DNA of 38,124 bases from Ophiothrix spiculata. Lineage: Eukaryota; Echinodermata; Ophiuroidea; Amphilepidida; Ophiotrichidae. Of the stretch, positions 1 to 36,436 are shown one piece after another (position 1 is the stretch's first letter; each line of letters begins with the position of its first letter). The notes beneath the pieces are model-generated. The model was not told the origin of the DNA, made no database searches, and saw only the letters and a program-made list of their open reading frames with translations. Location: the NCBI GenBank assembly GCA_000969725.1, contig JXSR01S022381.1. The stretch is one strand, 5' to 3'. A program made the position numbers and the translations under genes.

Positions 1-850
1 GTTCTTAAAAATTGAAGATCCTAAAAAGGTTCATTACAGAACCTAAAAAGGTGCTAAGCGGCTATTTTAGAACTCATTTAGGTTCCTTAAAGACCCATAT
101 AGGGTTCCATATAGAGGACAAGTTTAGAACCCCTTTAGCACCATTTTTTCTCAGAGTGAAGGGTTGACAGGGCCCTTAAAGGAGATGGTCCGATTCCCGG
201 GGGGGGGGGGCACTCACATATGTTTTGTTTTGGAGATATGTATGAAAATGTGTCTAATTATGGTATATAATTAATTTAACACAGTAACATATAGGCTAGG
301 CAGCTTTGAATTACAAAATTGCCCATAAAAATAAATCGGTTTGATCAATGCAGCTGAAATTTGAAACTTAGACCTCTTGAGTGGTCATTTTTCATATGTC
401 ATTGAAAACTAAATTTTGAGAAATCAGACCAAGCTCCTTTAAATAAGCTCCACTTACACGGGCAACTTGTGACCCACAGACCATGAACAATGTTCATTGA
501 ACATAATGAAACCCATAAATCACGATAATATGGTCCCAATGATGGATGGTCACCCGGCCAGCTAGCCCGGCCTATGCTGGCCCAGTGTACAATTGACGCA
601 AAACGTAATTTATTTTTTTTAACCCTTGTCTTACCAACGTATTTTTCTGTAACGTTTGTTATCAAGGGGCCACCCCGGGCTTATTTCCGTCAAAATTGGT
701 ATAAGTCTAGTAAAGGGTAGGGTCTCCCGTCTTTCTATTGATACCAAAATCATGAAAATCGGTCAAGGCGTTACGTATTTATGACGTCATAAGTACTTCC
801 GACTCGGAAAGTCTCGATTTTCACCAAAAATGTCCAATAAATTAAAATGT
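1..850. other. Non-coding, repeat remnants
   Basis: 1-145 has related gaacc/ggtgctaa motifs in both orientations (ggtgctaa at 51, ttagcacc at 136). 199-210 is a G run followed by cactcacatatg, like the end of the poly-G-bounded elements. The rest shows nothing recognisable. Confidence 0.5.
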
Positions 851-879
851 TGCTGTAAAAATCAAAATATTGAAATTTA

Positions 880-1290
880 TGAGTTATAAAAATATTGGGG
901 GAGACGCAGTCGGGCTCAATATTTTAAAACTCATCATGCTCATATAGCGAGACCAATAAATATGGCGCGAAAATCATCCAATTTTATCATTATTAATACA
1001 TATATATGCTCAGGATCCAAGTTTTCCACACTTGAATCCTTGAAGCAAACTTTTTCGTAACTATATACAATTTTGTGTAACTTTGCTATAAAATTGGATA
1101 GATTGAGCCCATGATATTTATTGGTCGAGCTACGGTATGAGTTGTAAAAATATTGGGCAAGACGCAGTCGAGCCCAATATTTTAAAATTCATAGCGAGGC
1201 CAATAAATATGGGACGAAAATCATCAAATTTTATCATAATTATATGATCAAGATCCAAGTTTTTTCACACTTGGATCCTTCAAAGTAGTA
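880..1290. repeat. Direct and inverted repeat cluster
   Basis: About 150 nt starting gagttataaaaatattgggg at 881 recurs from 1138 (gagttgtaaaaatattgggc), both running through gcaga/gacgcagtcg, caataaatatgg and ggatccaagtttt. Between them 1105-1160 is an inverted copy (cccatgatatttattggtcg) of the caataaatatggg part. Nothing coding. Confidence 0.75.
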
Positions 1291-1390
1291 AATTATGCGC
1301 AACACTGGGATCTTTTGCGCAATATCATATCACTTTGTTTGAACTTTGTGCAACCAAGGATGGTGCAACATAAGGCAACTGCAGTGGCAG

Positions 1391-1801
1391 CTAGTGGCGT
1401 AGCCAGGCATTTTCAAGGGGAGCAAATTAAGGTGGGGCAAAGATTTTTTGAAGGGGTGAAAATGGTACACCCCAATTTTTTTACCATAGCTTCTTATAAA
1501 AATGACGTTTTTGGTCTTTTTTTTTAAAGGAGTAAATTTCCTACTGTTTTGAAGCAAATTTTGCAATTTCAGTAGTTTTTTAAACCTTTTAGAATTACGA
1601 AAAAAGATAGTAATTGAGTATGGAGTGGAAGAAATATACAATATTGGGGCATGCTATATGCTGAAAAGGAGTGTAAACTATGTAATTTCAATCTGACCTA
1701 TACTTTTCTTGATATTCAGGGGGCAAGAAGGGGGCCGGGGGCAAGGTTTTTTCAGGGCGGCAATCCCCCCCCCCTCCCCCCCTCAAGTTCTGGATAGGCC
1801 T
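1391..1801. repeat. Element with GGCGTAGCCAGG-type ends
   Basis: Starts agtggcgtagccaggcattt followed by tcaagggg and ends cccccctcaagttctggata followed by ggcct, crude inverted repeats next to a C-rich run (1766-1790). The interior is AT-rich without a gene. Confidence 0.5.
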
Positions 1802-2002
1802 ATTGTTGATGAAATTGTTCCTCCGGGTGTTTCTCTTATCTGTGGACGGTTTGATCTTTTATCATGTTTATCTGGTAAATCCATCTGAGGTTCAAATTTA
1901 GGATCGTCTTATGATAGTCACATCACCAGTCACAGAATGAATAAATGAATAATGAACAATTTGTAGATTTTTTTACTTTTTGATTTCACTACATCTTTAA
2001 CA

Positions 2003-2858
2003 GTTACCACTTTTGTATGTAAAGATGGTAAAGGTCAAATTATGATGAAAATATCTGGAAACTTATGTTGCTTTTGATCAGATTTGATAGGTAATCTTGT
2101 TGGGTGTGAAATGCATGATGGAACTCCGAATGTGATCAATTTTCTCATGTACTGGTAAAAGGGGAAACAACAATAATGGGTCAAAAACGTCAAATTTGAT
2201 TTAACCCCGCCTTATTCAAGGTCACTTCTCTACTCAAGTTGAGTGGTCATATTAATGTTTATCTGTAGTTGAGTGATAAGCAGGTGATTGAATGTATTTG
2301 TCACGCTTCACTGAGCCAAGAGAATGCTTGGAAGCAAAGCACAAAATGATCCTTCAACGCCCCTCACTGATTTTCAAAAATAGGGCTGTGGTGAACGTGG
2401 AATGGTCCCTGACGGTATATGACATCGAGTCAAATTTGAAACCTTTCAAGATGTCATAAGCCGCCGGAAACTTCCACGTTCACTACAACCCTATTTTTGT
2501 AAATTGAGGGGCGTTGAAGGACCATTTTGTGTTTTGCTTCCAAGCATTCTCTTGGCTCAGTCAAGCATGACAAAGATATTCAATCACATGCTTATCACTC
2601 TACAGACATATGACCACTCAACGTGAGTAGAGAAGTGACTTTAAACAAGGCGGGGTCAAATTTATTTGACCTAAAAATCATCTTTTTGACCCATTTTTGT
2701 TGTTTCCCCCTTACCAGTACATGAAAAAATTGATCACATAATTTCGGAGTTCCATTTCACACCCAACAACGGATTACCTATCAAATCTGACCAAAAGCAA
2801 CATAGGTTTCCAGATATTTTCATCATAAATTAACCTTTACATAAAAAAGTGGTAAAAA
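2003..2858. repeat. Giant imperfect palindrome, about 430-bp arms
   Basis: The arms meet near 2436. Matching pairs include aaaaatagggctgtggtgaa at 2376 with ttcactacaaccctattttt at 2478, ccaagagaatgcttggaagc with gcttccaagcattctcttgg, and outermost gttaccacttttgtatgtaa with the complement of tttacataaaaaagtggtaa. No coding frame; the spacer of about 75 nt near the centre is unpaired. It looks like a foldback or long-arm MITE. Confidence 0.85.
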
Positions 2859-3261
2859 TATTTGTATTCCAACTATATGAGCAACCAGGCTGTGAGCAAC
2901 CGTGTAAGTGGAATATAGGCTAGCTAAAAAAAAATAAAACGGGCAATAAAATTTTTTGACACCAATGGCCGCCCATACACTTCGACCATCGACTGATTTT
3001 ACAATGCACCGGCAACTCTGTTTATAATTGACATGATTGCATTGCATCATGATTGCATGACCATGCGCTGAAATCACCGGTACACTGATCGGAAACTATG
3101 TCATGCACAAGTTTATGTCGATGTTTTTCCCTAACACGGGCAAATCGGATAATTTCATATAATTCCTTAGGTTGGCAAAGGGGTAAGGAACTTAACCATA
3201 CTAGTTCGGTTTGTATTTTGTGGCTTTGTGAAAAGAAAGCAGTCATCATTCACTCCCATTC

Positions 3262-4612
3262 ACAATGTTGACACGAATGTAGGTCATATCGACCGATTTC
3301 CATGTCGACCGATACCATCTCGACCGATTTCCATCTCGACCGATTAACCATCTCGACCGATTTCCGTGTCGACCTATTGACCATATCGACCGATGACCAT
3401 CTCGACCGATTGACCATCTCGACCGTTTTTATTAATGGTGTTTTTCTTTTTTCCTTTTCACTTCTTTATATTTATATTTCAGTTAAAATATGTTCCTTTT
3501 CACTTCCATGTGTTTATCATATTCCCCGCTAGTGCCCGGGTACCCGGGGGCCGGAGTTACAAGTGATAAGTGCATTATATATATTTTGATAAAAGAAGTG
3601 CCAAGAATGCGCTCATGTTTATAAAATACCTTTGCTTTATAGCCTACTCATTTTTAAATCTTCTATTATTGACAAGTGCCAAAGCCTCAAACCGCGGCAA
3701 ATTACAATTTTTACCCGCGGCAGACGCTATCAAAGTAGCCCAATTTTTTGAACAGTCAAAATCAGGAAAAATGTAACCAATTGTCAAATTTCGGGAGCTT
3801 TGAAGTGGTTCTATAGCAAAAACAACCTAATTAGACATGAAAGCAATCAATATTATCCACTTACCAGCTCTGACAGAAGTTTCGGATAATCAATATTGAT
3901 CTTCCCAATGATGTCTTAATCCAATTACGGAAGAATTAATCCAATTAGTTGATGATCAAATTGCTTTACGACGTATTAAATGTTCAAAATCCCCCTGAAT
4001 AAACAAAATATTGCCAAATAAAGCTGCCGCGGGCAGATGGTGCATGGCAAAAGTAGCCCAATTTTAGGTCACCCGACCAAGACAAATTTTATCCGCGGCA
4101 AGCAAATTCAAAGTAACCCAATTGGGCTGGTAAACCGCGGCGTTGGCAACCTTGAGTGCATCCTCAATCACGTTTATTTACTTCGATACAACATGCAATC
4201 AAACAAAATAATGTCAAAACAATCACAACGTGTTCTAACAAACCCTCAACACATAGGTCTATTATACAAGCAAATTGTAGCGGAGCGGCGATAATATAAC
4301 CACTGAATACGATATCTGTTGGATGTTTGAAGTTGAAAACGGCTCTAAAGAAAGAAGATACCTGCTATATTATATCGTTGGACTTATTGTGATTGAAATA
4401 TAAACATAACAAAGTGAAAAGGAAAAAAGAAAAGCACCATTAAATAATGTTAACAAAATCGGTCGAGATGGTCATCGGTCGAGATGGTCAATAGGTCGAC
4501 ACGGAAATCGGTCGAGATGGTAGATCGGTCGAGATAGAAATCGGTCGACATGGTATCGGTCGACATGGAAATCGGTCGAAGTGACTGGACACCGTTGACA
4601 CTGTAGTCTGTA
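3262..4612. mobile_element. Foldback-type element with inverted tandem arrays
   Basis: The left end (3288-3430) is a tandem array of degenerate 15-20-nt units around atctcgaccgatt(g)acc. The right end (4459-4575) is the inverted array (aatcggtcgagatggt). The inverted homology continues inward: tttttcttttttccttttca followed by cttc on the left against gtgaaaaggaaaaaagaaaa followed by gc on the right. The interior has repeated ccgcggcaa and aaagta(g/a)cccaatt motifs (3692-3755 and 4029-4140). No transposase frame. Layout fits foldback/Galileo-like elements, which carry tandem repeats inside the terminal inverted repeats. Confidence 0.75.
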
Positions 4613-4619
4613 TGTTGAC

Positions 4620-6550
4620 ATGATTGCATAATTCAACAGGCAGGCGTATCACATGATCAATGAATGTTTATGATCTGAGTGCAAATGGTATGTGTTACCC
4701 GAAATTTCTGGCAGTGGTATTGGTATACTATCTCTCAAAGTTGTTTTTTCATTTTAAATTGTGTTGTGTACGCCACTCTTAACAGCGTGACTGAGCGTAA
4801 AGTTTTTAAACGATCGAAATCAGCAAATCACGCTCTGGAGCCTCTGCCAATTCTGTCGGACGCAGTTGTTGAATTTGGCGTACTCGGTCCTTACTGTGCG
4901 ATGTTTATGGAGTGAACTAATATTTCTAAAATATTTTGTGTTTCTGCTCTGATTCTTTAAATTTTTCTTACAATAAAGTTGAAGGACACATTTTTAAACA
5001 ATATATCAAAGAAAGGGGTTGATACAAAAATTTATTAAGCTGTAAATGTAAATTGTGTAGACTTTTTCATTGACCTCCAATGCAATGTTTCACGCCAGGG
5101 AGTAGTCCTGGCACCATGACTTGACTTAGTGTCAAGTCATGGGAAATGCTATGTAGTAAAACTGCCATTTAAGCATGTGTATACAGAGTATCTTGATGCT
5201 AAGTCCACACTGCAAATTCAGCCAAAATATTGATGTTGCTTACAAATTTTATGATTAATATGCTTCTTGAGAGTCTTGTGCATCTCATGATAGGTAATTT
5301 GTTAACATTTAGAATCACAATGTGTGATTTTGGGGCCAAAACTTACCTATTGGGTTTCCGAATTTGACAACCTCAACTTTGTTTACATCCAGAATTTGGG
5401 TAATAAATTTCATCTTTGGGTTTAAATTAGTTTTGTAATGATTCTACACCATTTAAAGATGTTGTCTGTGCTGAGAGAAATGTATTTGGGTTTTTAATTT
5501 CTGAATTATTTCATGTCAAAACTTAGAAAGCTTAAACGGCAATGTAACTCCACATATTCCTTGTAACTCTGGACACTTGGTCCTGAGTTACAATTATTGG
5601 AACTAGCCAGGGAGTAACATGGAACAGCCTCGATTGACCAATCAGAGGACAGTATTCTAGTCTGTGACATCAGTGCGTCCAACAGAATACGTGTGTAACG
5701 TAAATAAGTGCTTCAGTACGCAGAAGGGCTTAACAAGTGTCGGAAAGAAAAACCCAGCGAACGAGGAAAAACAACTCTGAGATAAACTATACCACTGCCA
5801 GAAGTAAGCTGTGCAATCAAACCTATCGCATAAGTGCACATATCCAATATCCCCAAAAATGATCATATTTATCAAATACGAACAAATGACGAACTGCAAC
5901 ACAAATTAAAAATATAAACCTGCTCTGCTTGAGTTGGAATTTTTAATGTTTGAATAGGGGTGTACGCTGGCGTATGGAAAATGTTTTTGTTTACCACGTT
6001 GTAGAATACGATTCTTACTGCATTTGCAGATAGTGATTTTTTTCCCGTTTTTGGTTGATCTTTTTTAAAGTATGGATTATTTAGATGATCAAGTACCTCA
6101 TTCTTGTCAATTAATGTTTTCTCCCTATTTGATTGTCAAATTGTTCTGACCTTACTCCAATTTCTTAAAATCATGAACTTGAACTTAGAAAATCTTGCCA
6201 AATGTTCACCTGGATTCTCTCAGGCCTATAGATGTATGTACATCGGAAGGCCTGTGTTCAGGCTAGGTGAACGCTATAGTAGTAGTAGTTCACGTAAATT
6301 CTTCCTGTTAAAAAGAGCACCGGAGCGTTATTCTCCGTAGTCAAACAAAGATAAGTCCCTTCACCAGCAATAAGATTAAAAAGAAGACAAATTACACAAG
6401 TTCACAAAATCCACAAAGCACGATGAGATGAGAACTTTGCATATATGCAAAAATGCAAAGTTCCTGAATAAAAAACAAAATGATGAGGTGAGTCAGGTGA
6501 CCGTAGTCAAAATCATATTTCCAAATATGTACAGAGAACCTGGTGAGTCC
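4620..6550. other. No gene recognised; short inverted repeats
   Basis: Contains a perfect 11-bp inverted repeat catgacttgac/gtcaagtcatg (5115-5141) and the shared repeat at 5695-5795. Open frames are short, unlike any family I know, and lack gene-like context. Confidence 0.5.
5695..5795 (-). repeat. Interspersed repeat shared with 30479-30560
   Basis: On the - strand cagagttgtttttcctcgtt, cgctgggtttttctttccga and cttctgcgtactg match cagagttatttttcactcgt, tcgcgggtttttttctttcc and ccttctgcgtactgg at 30483. A weaker related stretch is at 4707-4760. The tract ccaatcagaggacag at 5636 is the complement of ctgtcctctgattgg at 12264, another shared end. Confidence 0.65.
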
Positions 6551-6554
6551 TAGG

Positions 6555-7386
6555 CTAAATTGGTTTGCCACATGAGGAGCGATGTAAAAGCCAATGTTTT
6601 GATCCATAAGTTCTACTACAATATAAGGCGGCACATTTTGAACTTCGGAAACATTGAAACAATTCACAGCCAAGTTCAGTTTCAGATATTTTACAATCAG
6701 GGTTGGAACAATGATATTCCAAGTCAACTGGATCACATTCAACAGTAGTAACAGTACCTGTAGTTTGTTTTTTCTCGTTATGTGTTGGCTCCAATTTGAC
6801 TGGTTCATGTACAGTTTTCTTTGACTGTGTCGAAGGGCTTTGTTTTTCATCATCATGTTCCTCATGTCTCTTTCTTTTCTCAATCAATAACACACAATCA
6901 TAATCCTTTTACCACTGGGATTGATTACCTTGTCATAGCATCAATAATATTTATTGTTTTTTCAGCGGAATTAACTGGGCGTGAATTTTACTGTTCCATC
7001 TTACGATCAACATTGGTTGCGACATGTATTTTGTGTTTATCATGTTTATGTTCTCGCCATCTTTCTAGTCGTTGTTTATCTCTTTTCCGTGTGGCAGGAG
7101 ACTTCTTTTTTTTCTTTCTTTGGGTTCCAGCGTTCTTCTTTTCCTCTGTATTTACCTGCTTAGGAGCTGGTGAAGTACCTCCAAGCCCCTCAGCATTAAT
7201 CGGCTGTTGAACCCTGGTCCCATTGTTTGTGTTTTCCGCGGGAAATTTGAGTGCTGCTGGTTTTAATGTCCATGAAACATCCAAAAATATTTTGTGACTG
7301 GTTTGTTTCAGCGTCCAAATTGGTGTTGAATCCTGTATATCCAGTGCACGAAGTACATACACAAGACAGTTGACGGCCCAATCCAA
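6555..7386 (-). pseudogene. Broken or spliced gene ending in a MYND-like zinc finger
   Basis: Two open stretches lie head to tail on the - strand. The upstream one (7386 down to 6988, 132 codons) starts MDWAVNCLVYVLRALDIQDS, has a WTLKQTSHKIFLDVSW segment, and ends in a basic block (KKKKKSPATRKRDKQRLERW). The downstream one (to 6555) is Glu/Lys-rich and ends in a Cys/His cluster, CAALYCSRTYGSKHWLLHRS followed by SC. The spacing resembles a MYND finger (C-x4-C...HW-x2-H-x3-C), but a Tyr stands where the finger normally has the Cys of the YCS-x2-C motif. From memory, invertebrate genomes contain a family with a similar basic KSP-x-RRD-RL block and a C-terminal MYND finger. About 95 nt with stops in all frames separate the halves and I found no GT-AG intron that restores the frame, so a decayed copy is more likely than an intact gene. 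A spliced gene with an intron I failed to resolve is the alternative. Confidence 0.45.
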
Positions 7387-7558
7387 AGAAATTTGGCAAG
7401 TTTTCCATAATTTCTTGTCTTGGTGATAGTATCGGAGCTCATCAATGTACGTCCATCCGCCAGGAAATCACATCATCATACTTCGATAAAGATATCTATT
7501 GTTTTTTGACAAATGTCTTATTCTTTTCTAAAAATGACTAAAATTAGTAAAATAAAAC

Positions 7559-7990
7559 GAGAATAACATTTCTTGTTTTGCCTGCCCTGTGACCTGTCAT
7601 GTATTGTAACAATGCTGGATGGGCATACACTATTTTTTTGTAATCAATCAATCAATCAATGTAACAAGTACTTGCATAACATGCATACCCCATGAAGGAG
7701 TATTCGTACAGGGGACCCACGGCTTTACGTGACTGTCCGACCACGGAGCAAGTAGAGTAAAGTTTCTTGCCCAAGGAAACAAGGAGACGAAAACCGCCCA
7801 GCCCGGGGCTCGAACCCACAATCTCTGTATTACGAGACTCGTGCTCTTAACCGCTCGGCCACGCTCCCCTCTAGTATATGGGCAACCCCTTCGGGCGCTC
7901 ATTACTCAAAATAATGTACGCCCATCCATTAGGAAACAATGATAGAAGGCAGGCAAAACAAGAAATCTAGACCTTCTATTCTCTTCTCTA
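7559..7990. mobile_element. Inverted-repeat element split by a SINE
   Basis: The left arm (7559-7635) has tttcttgttttgcctgcc and tggatgggcatacactattt; the right arm (7900-7990) is its complement, with aataatgtacgcccatccat and ggcaggcaaaacaagaaat. The SINE 7641-7870 fills the centre. A third piece (aatgtacgtccatccg at 7445) lies just outside. Confidence 0.75.
7641..7870 (-). mobile_element. tRNA-derived SINE with (ATTG)n tail
   Basis: The reverse strand starts ggggagcgtggccgagcggt (A box), has the B box gggttcgagcccc, then a body with ccttgggcaagaaacttta, and ends in tandem attg repeats at 7641-7660. There is no matching 3' acceptor strand, so it is a SINE. It lies in the loop of an inverted-repeat element (7559-7990). 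Confidence 0.85.
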
Positions 7991-8041
7991 ATTAGGGATG
8001 TCAATTAATGTAGAAAAATCTGTGTTGGGTTGAAATATATG

Positions 8042-8375
8042 TTTAAAGGGGCAATTCATGATCCACTTTTCACCCTCAAGGTCACCTCTATCAAATTGGA
8101 GTTTTTTAGCTTATAAGAATCCTCAAGTGGTATATGTTTCATATGTGCTTGCGTTTTTGAGAAAAAGGAGAAAATGTGTCATTTTTTAATTATTGTCGGG
8201 CCCCGACAGTAATTACAACACAGTAGTCTATGGGGATTTTCAAAATACTGAAAAGCTTGTAACTTTGAAACGAACGGTCGGAATCAAGTGAAATTTTCAG
8301 TATATATTTATGTTGTACTCTTCTTTTTATTTAGCTAGAAAATAGAAAAATAGAAAAAATGAATTGCACCTTTAA
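8042..8375 (+). mobile_element. MITE family 2, copy 1 (about 330 bp)
   Basis: Starts tttaaaggggcaattcatga and ends gaattgcacctttaag, giving terminal inverted repeats of about 17 bp. The interior includes ccctcaaggtcacctctatc and the palindrome-like tcgggccccgacagtaatta. The whole unit recurs inverted at 35930-36233. Confidence 0.82.
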
Positions 8376-10018
8376 GTACCTTCACTTTAGACTCTTCATT
8401 GACGGGTTCAATAATGGTTAAAATAATTAAAAATGTTACTTTGAAAAAATGGAGTTTCTTTTAATATCAAGGGGGTTCTTTTTAGTTTTTAATCGTAAAA
8501 TAAGTATATTACAGTTGATTGAATGTTCGTATGTTTTCATAAATTAGCAGCTCCGTGTGAAAAATAGACCAGAGGTCGCCGTTCAAACTGAAATTAAAGC
8601 CCTGTTCTGCGGTATACGTATAGCGCGTTGTACAAAAATGCATTTCGCGGTGTGATTCACTCACTTTTAGGCAAAAAGTAAACAGATATTTTAAAGGAGA
8701 TCTATCCATTATTCCATTTATGAAGGACATGTTTTGGAAACCACTTCTTGCACAGCAAAGAAAAAATATTTAAAACAAATCAGTTTCTTAGTTTGTTTGT
8801 CATTTGTACATGCTCGTAAATTCCTTATTTTGACATTTTCTCCAATTTACCCCTATTTGTAGCTCAAATAGTGCCAAATTTTTCTGACAAAACCTTTAAT
8901 ATATCTGGAACCGCTTGACCCACAAATGTGATCTTGGTGTCATTTTACTTTGGAAACGGAGTACAATTCGAATGTGTCATGAAAACAAATTGAATAGAAA
9001 CTTAAATTTTCTCGTTGATATCCCTACTCTAATTAGCTACCGTTAGCGGACCACGGCAGCCATTATGGTATGACAGTTCTTCCTATACAACGCATCCATT
9101 CTCATGGGCTAATTAAATTAGCCCATGACTTTTTTGCTATTTGCCATCCCTTTTTTATTGTATGTATTATTGTTTTACATTTAAAATAACAATTAATGAC
9201 TCATGAGTATCTACACTGTACTTTTGATTGAAAAAATCATAATGTGTACTAATACTTTGATCATGCATTTGTTAATTTTAGCCTGTTTACATAAAAAAGA
9301 TCATGAATTTTCACAAGTTTATGTTTGGTAAAGCAACCCACTAAGGTGTGCAAGAGCACATTTCCCACATTATTCATGATGCGAGTTGTTCAAAATGAGA
9401 CTTCAAAAAATTAGCAAATACATGTATTTTTTAAACCACTGTTCAATGGAGCCCAGTCAGTCCATATTCATGTAAATCATATGGACTGACAAGTCAGTCT
9501 AGCTACCTTCTAGATTGATCCACTTTCTTGATTTTGATTGTCCTCCTGACCTTGGCCTACATTATTCAGGAACATGCCTACTTATTCATTTGCGACACAG
9601 AAATTGTGAAATCAGACCACACAAAGATCACACAAATGTTTGATGAAGCATGTTCTTTTTTTTACCATGTGACCGGTACTGATTGGAATGAAACAAACTT
9701 GTTAGTTCATGTCACTGACTAAGTAGTACTTCCGGCCTTTACCTACTCTCTGACCATCTCAGATATGTTAAAAATTTAAGGCTATGTGTAAATACTGCAA
9801 GCTTTTTCTGGGACACACAGTTTTGTTTAATAATAAATTAATAATGAGAGATTTTTGAGCGCTCATAACAAAGAAAGCCGCTGAGCGTGGTACATACTTG
9901 CAACAAAACCTTAAAACTATACAATTTTTACAAATTGTTACAAACAGAATCATGTACAATAGGAGAAAAATATGGTAAAGTTAGTTCACATGTAGTCACT
10001 CAAAATGAGTCTTCAAAA
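8376..10018. other. No gene recognised
   Basis: AT-rich sequence with two small perfect or near-perfect palindromes: catgggctaatt/aattagcccatg (9103-9127) and gtcagtccatat.../atatggactgac (9457-9491). No coding signal. Confidence 0.5.
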
Positions 10019-10120
10019 AGTAGAGTCTTGAGAGTACGCTTGAACTGACTAGTAGTCATTACTGGAGCAGCGTTCCTGATTATTGAAGGCAAATTGTTCC
10101 AGAGTTTGGGTCCAGAAACG
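10019..10120 (-). mobile_element. CR1/L2-like LINE, C-terminal fragment at gap edge
   Basis: The reverse strand reads SGPKLWNNLPSIIRNA and then FKRTLKTLLFE, the typical last 40 residues of a CR1/L2-type LINE polyprotein. It lies on the expected side of the 11290-11530 fragment, so both are probably one insertion split by the N gap and by about 350 nt of unrelated sequence (10941-11290). Confidence 0.8.
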
Positions 10121-10940
10121 NNNNNNNNNNNNNNNNNNNNNNNNNNNNNNNNNNNNNNNNNNNNNNNNNNNNNNNNNNNNNNNNNNNNNNNNNNNNNNNN
10201 NNNNNNNNNNNNNNNNNNNNNNNNNNNNNNNNNNNNNNNNNNNNNNNNNNNNNNNNNNNNNNNNNNNNNNNNNNNNNNNNNNNNNNNNNNNNNNNNNNNN
10301 NNNNNNNNNNNNNNNNNNNNNNNNNNNNNNNNNNNNNNNNNNNNNNNNNNNNNNNNNNNNNNNNNNNNNNNNNNNNNNNNNNNNNNNNNNNNNNNNNNNN
10401 NNNNNNNNNNNNNNNNNNNNNNNNNNNNNNNNNNNNNNNNNNNNNNNNNNNNNNNNNNNNNNNNNNNNNNNNNNNNNNNNNNNNNNNNNNNNNNNNNNNN
10501 NNNNNNNNNNNNNNNNNNNNNNNNNNNNNNNNNNNNNNNNNNNNNNNNNNNNNNNNNNNNNNNNNNNNNNNNNNNNNNNNNNNNNNNNNNNNNNNNNNNN
10601 NNNNNNNNNNNNNNNNNNNNNNNNNNNNNNNNNNNNNNNNNNNNNNNNNNNNNNNNNNNNNNNNNNNNNNNNNNNNNNNNNNNNNNNNNNNNNNNNNNNN
10701 NNNNNNNNNNNNNNNNNNNNNNNNNNNNNNNNNNNNNNNNNNNNNNNNNNNNNNNNNNNNNNNNNNNNNNNNNNNNNNNNNNNNNNNNNNNNNNNNNNNN
10801 NNNNNNNNNNNNNNNNNNNNNNNNNNNNNNNNNNNNNNNNNNNNNNNNNNNNNNNNNNNNNNNNNNNNNNNNNNNNNNNNNNNNNNNNNNNNNNNNNNNN
10901 NNNNNNNNNNNNNNNNNNNNNNNNNNNNNNNNNNNNNNNN
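10121..10940. other. Assembly gap, 820 N
   Basis: Run of N. Any open frame through it is an artefact. It interrupts a LINE and may hide the first LETM1 exon. Confidence 1.
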
Positions 10941-11289
10941 ATTAATAGATTAACAGGAGATTTTCACTGGAGCAAGGTAATCGGTTGGTGTTATTATTCA
11001 AGAGGTGCATGCACGAAATTAAATTCAATATTTGTATTTACTCGTTATGAACTATCGTTTGACGAGGCATGCTCATTTGGACAGAACTGTCTTCATACCA
11101 TTAATATTCAAATAAGGATATCTTCGCAATGTCTTTATCAATTTGCACCATTCTTTCACCCTTTGAAAGCTTTGTTCATGATCTATTTAGAAATTAATAT
11201 TATTTGTTCGAAATTTCTTTTGTTTTTACAACATGGCTTCCATCAAATTATTGCAGTTTTTTTGACTCGCGTGGTATTGTCAAGGTATG

Positions 11290-11530
11290 CAGGAGAGTGA
11301 TCATGGAAAGTCTCCAGAAGGAGGATCTTAAATTCAATGCGCTTTGATATATATAGGCAGCCAATGGAGATCCTGTTACACTGGAGTGATGTGATCTCTG
11401 CGTTTAGTCAGTGTGACAAGACGGGTCGAAGCGTTCTGGAGTCTTTGGAGTTTTTGAAGATTATTGTCAGGAAGGCCCACAAGGAGAGAATTACAGCAGT
11501 CGAGACGTGAGATTATGCAAGCGTGTACTA
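11290..11530 (-). mobile_element. CR1/L2-like LINE, reverse transcriptase fragment
   Basis: The reverse strand reads SRLDCCNSLLVGLPDNNLQK, LQRLQNASTRLVT, DHITPV, a stop, and LHWLP. This is the well-known thumb-side segment of CR1/L2-type reverse transcriptases (consensus SRLDYCN..LL). Stops and a frame change after LHWLP show it is dead. The Cys in place of the usual Tyr is a decay mark. Confidence 0.85.
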
Positions 11531-11566
11531 AACGCTAACGCTGTGTTTTCTTTTTCATCCCTGCAG

Positions 11567-36436
<24,870 letters not shown>

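Noticed and set aside
3302-3532. Small repetitive protein with STD..LDRLTI repeats
   Set aside because: It is the translation of the cgaccgat tandem array of a transposable element.
3288-4575. CRISPR array
   Set aside because: The short units are contiguous, variable and inverted at the far end, with no regular unique spacers; the genome is animal.
6392-6883. 163-codon open frame on the - strand
   Set aside because: It overlaps the frame with the MYND-like finger and has no recognisable motif; it is its shadow.
7800-7870. Functional tRNA gene on the - strand
   Set aside because: A and B boxes are good, but the 3' acceptor strand that should pair with ggggagc is missing and a SINE body with an attg tail follows.
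10083-11300. 405-codon open frame
   Set aside because: Most of it is the N gap; the flanks are an antisense LINE relic and unrelated sequence.
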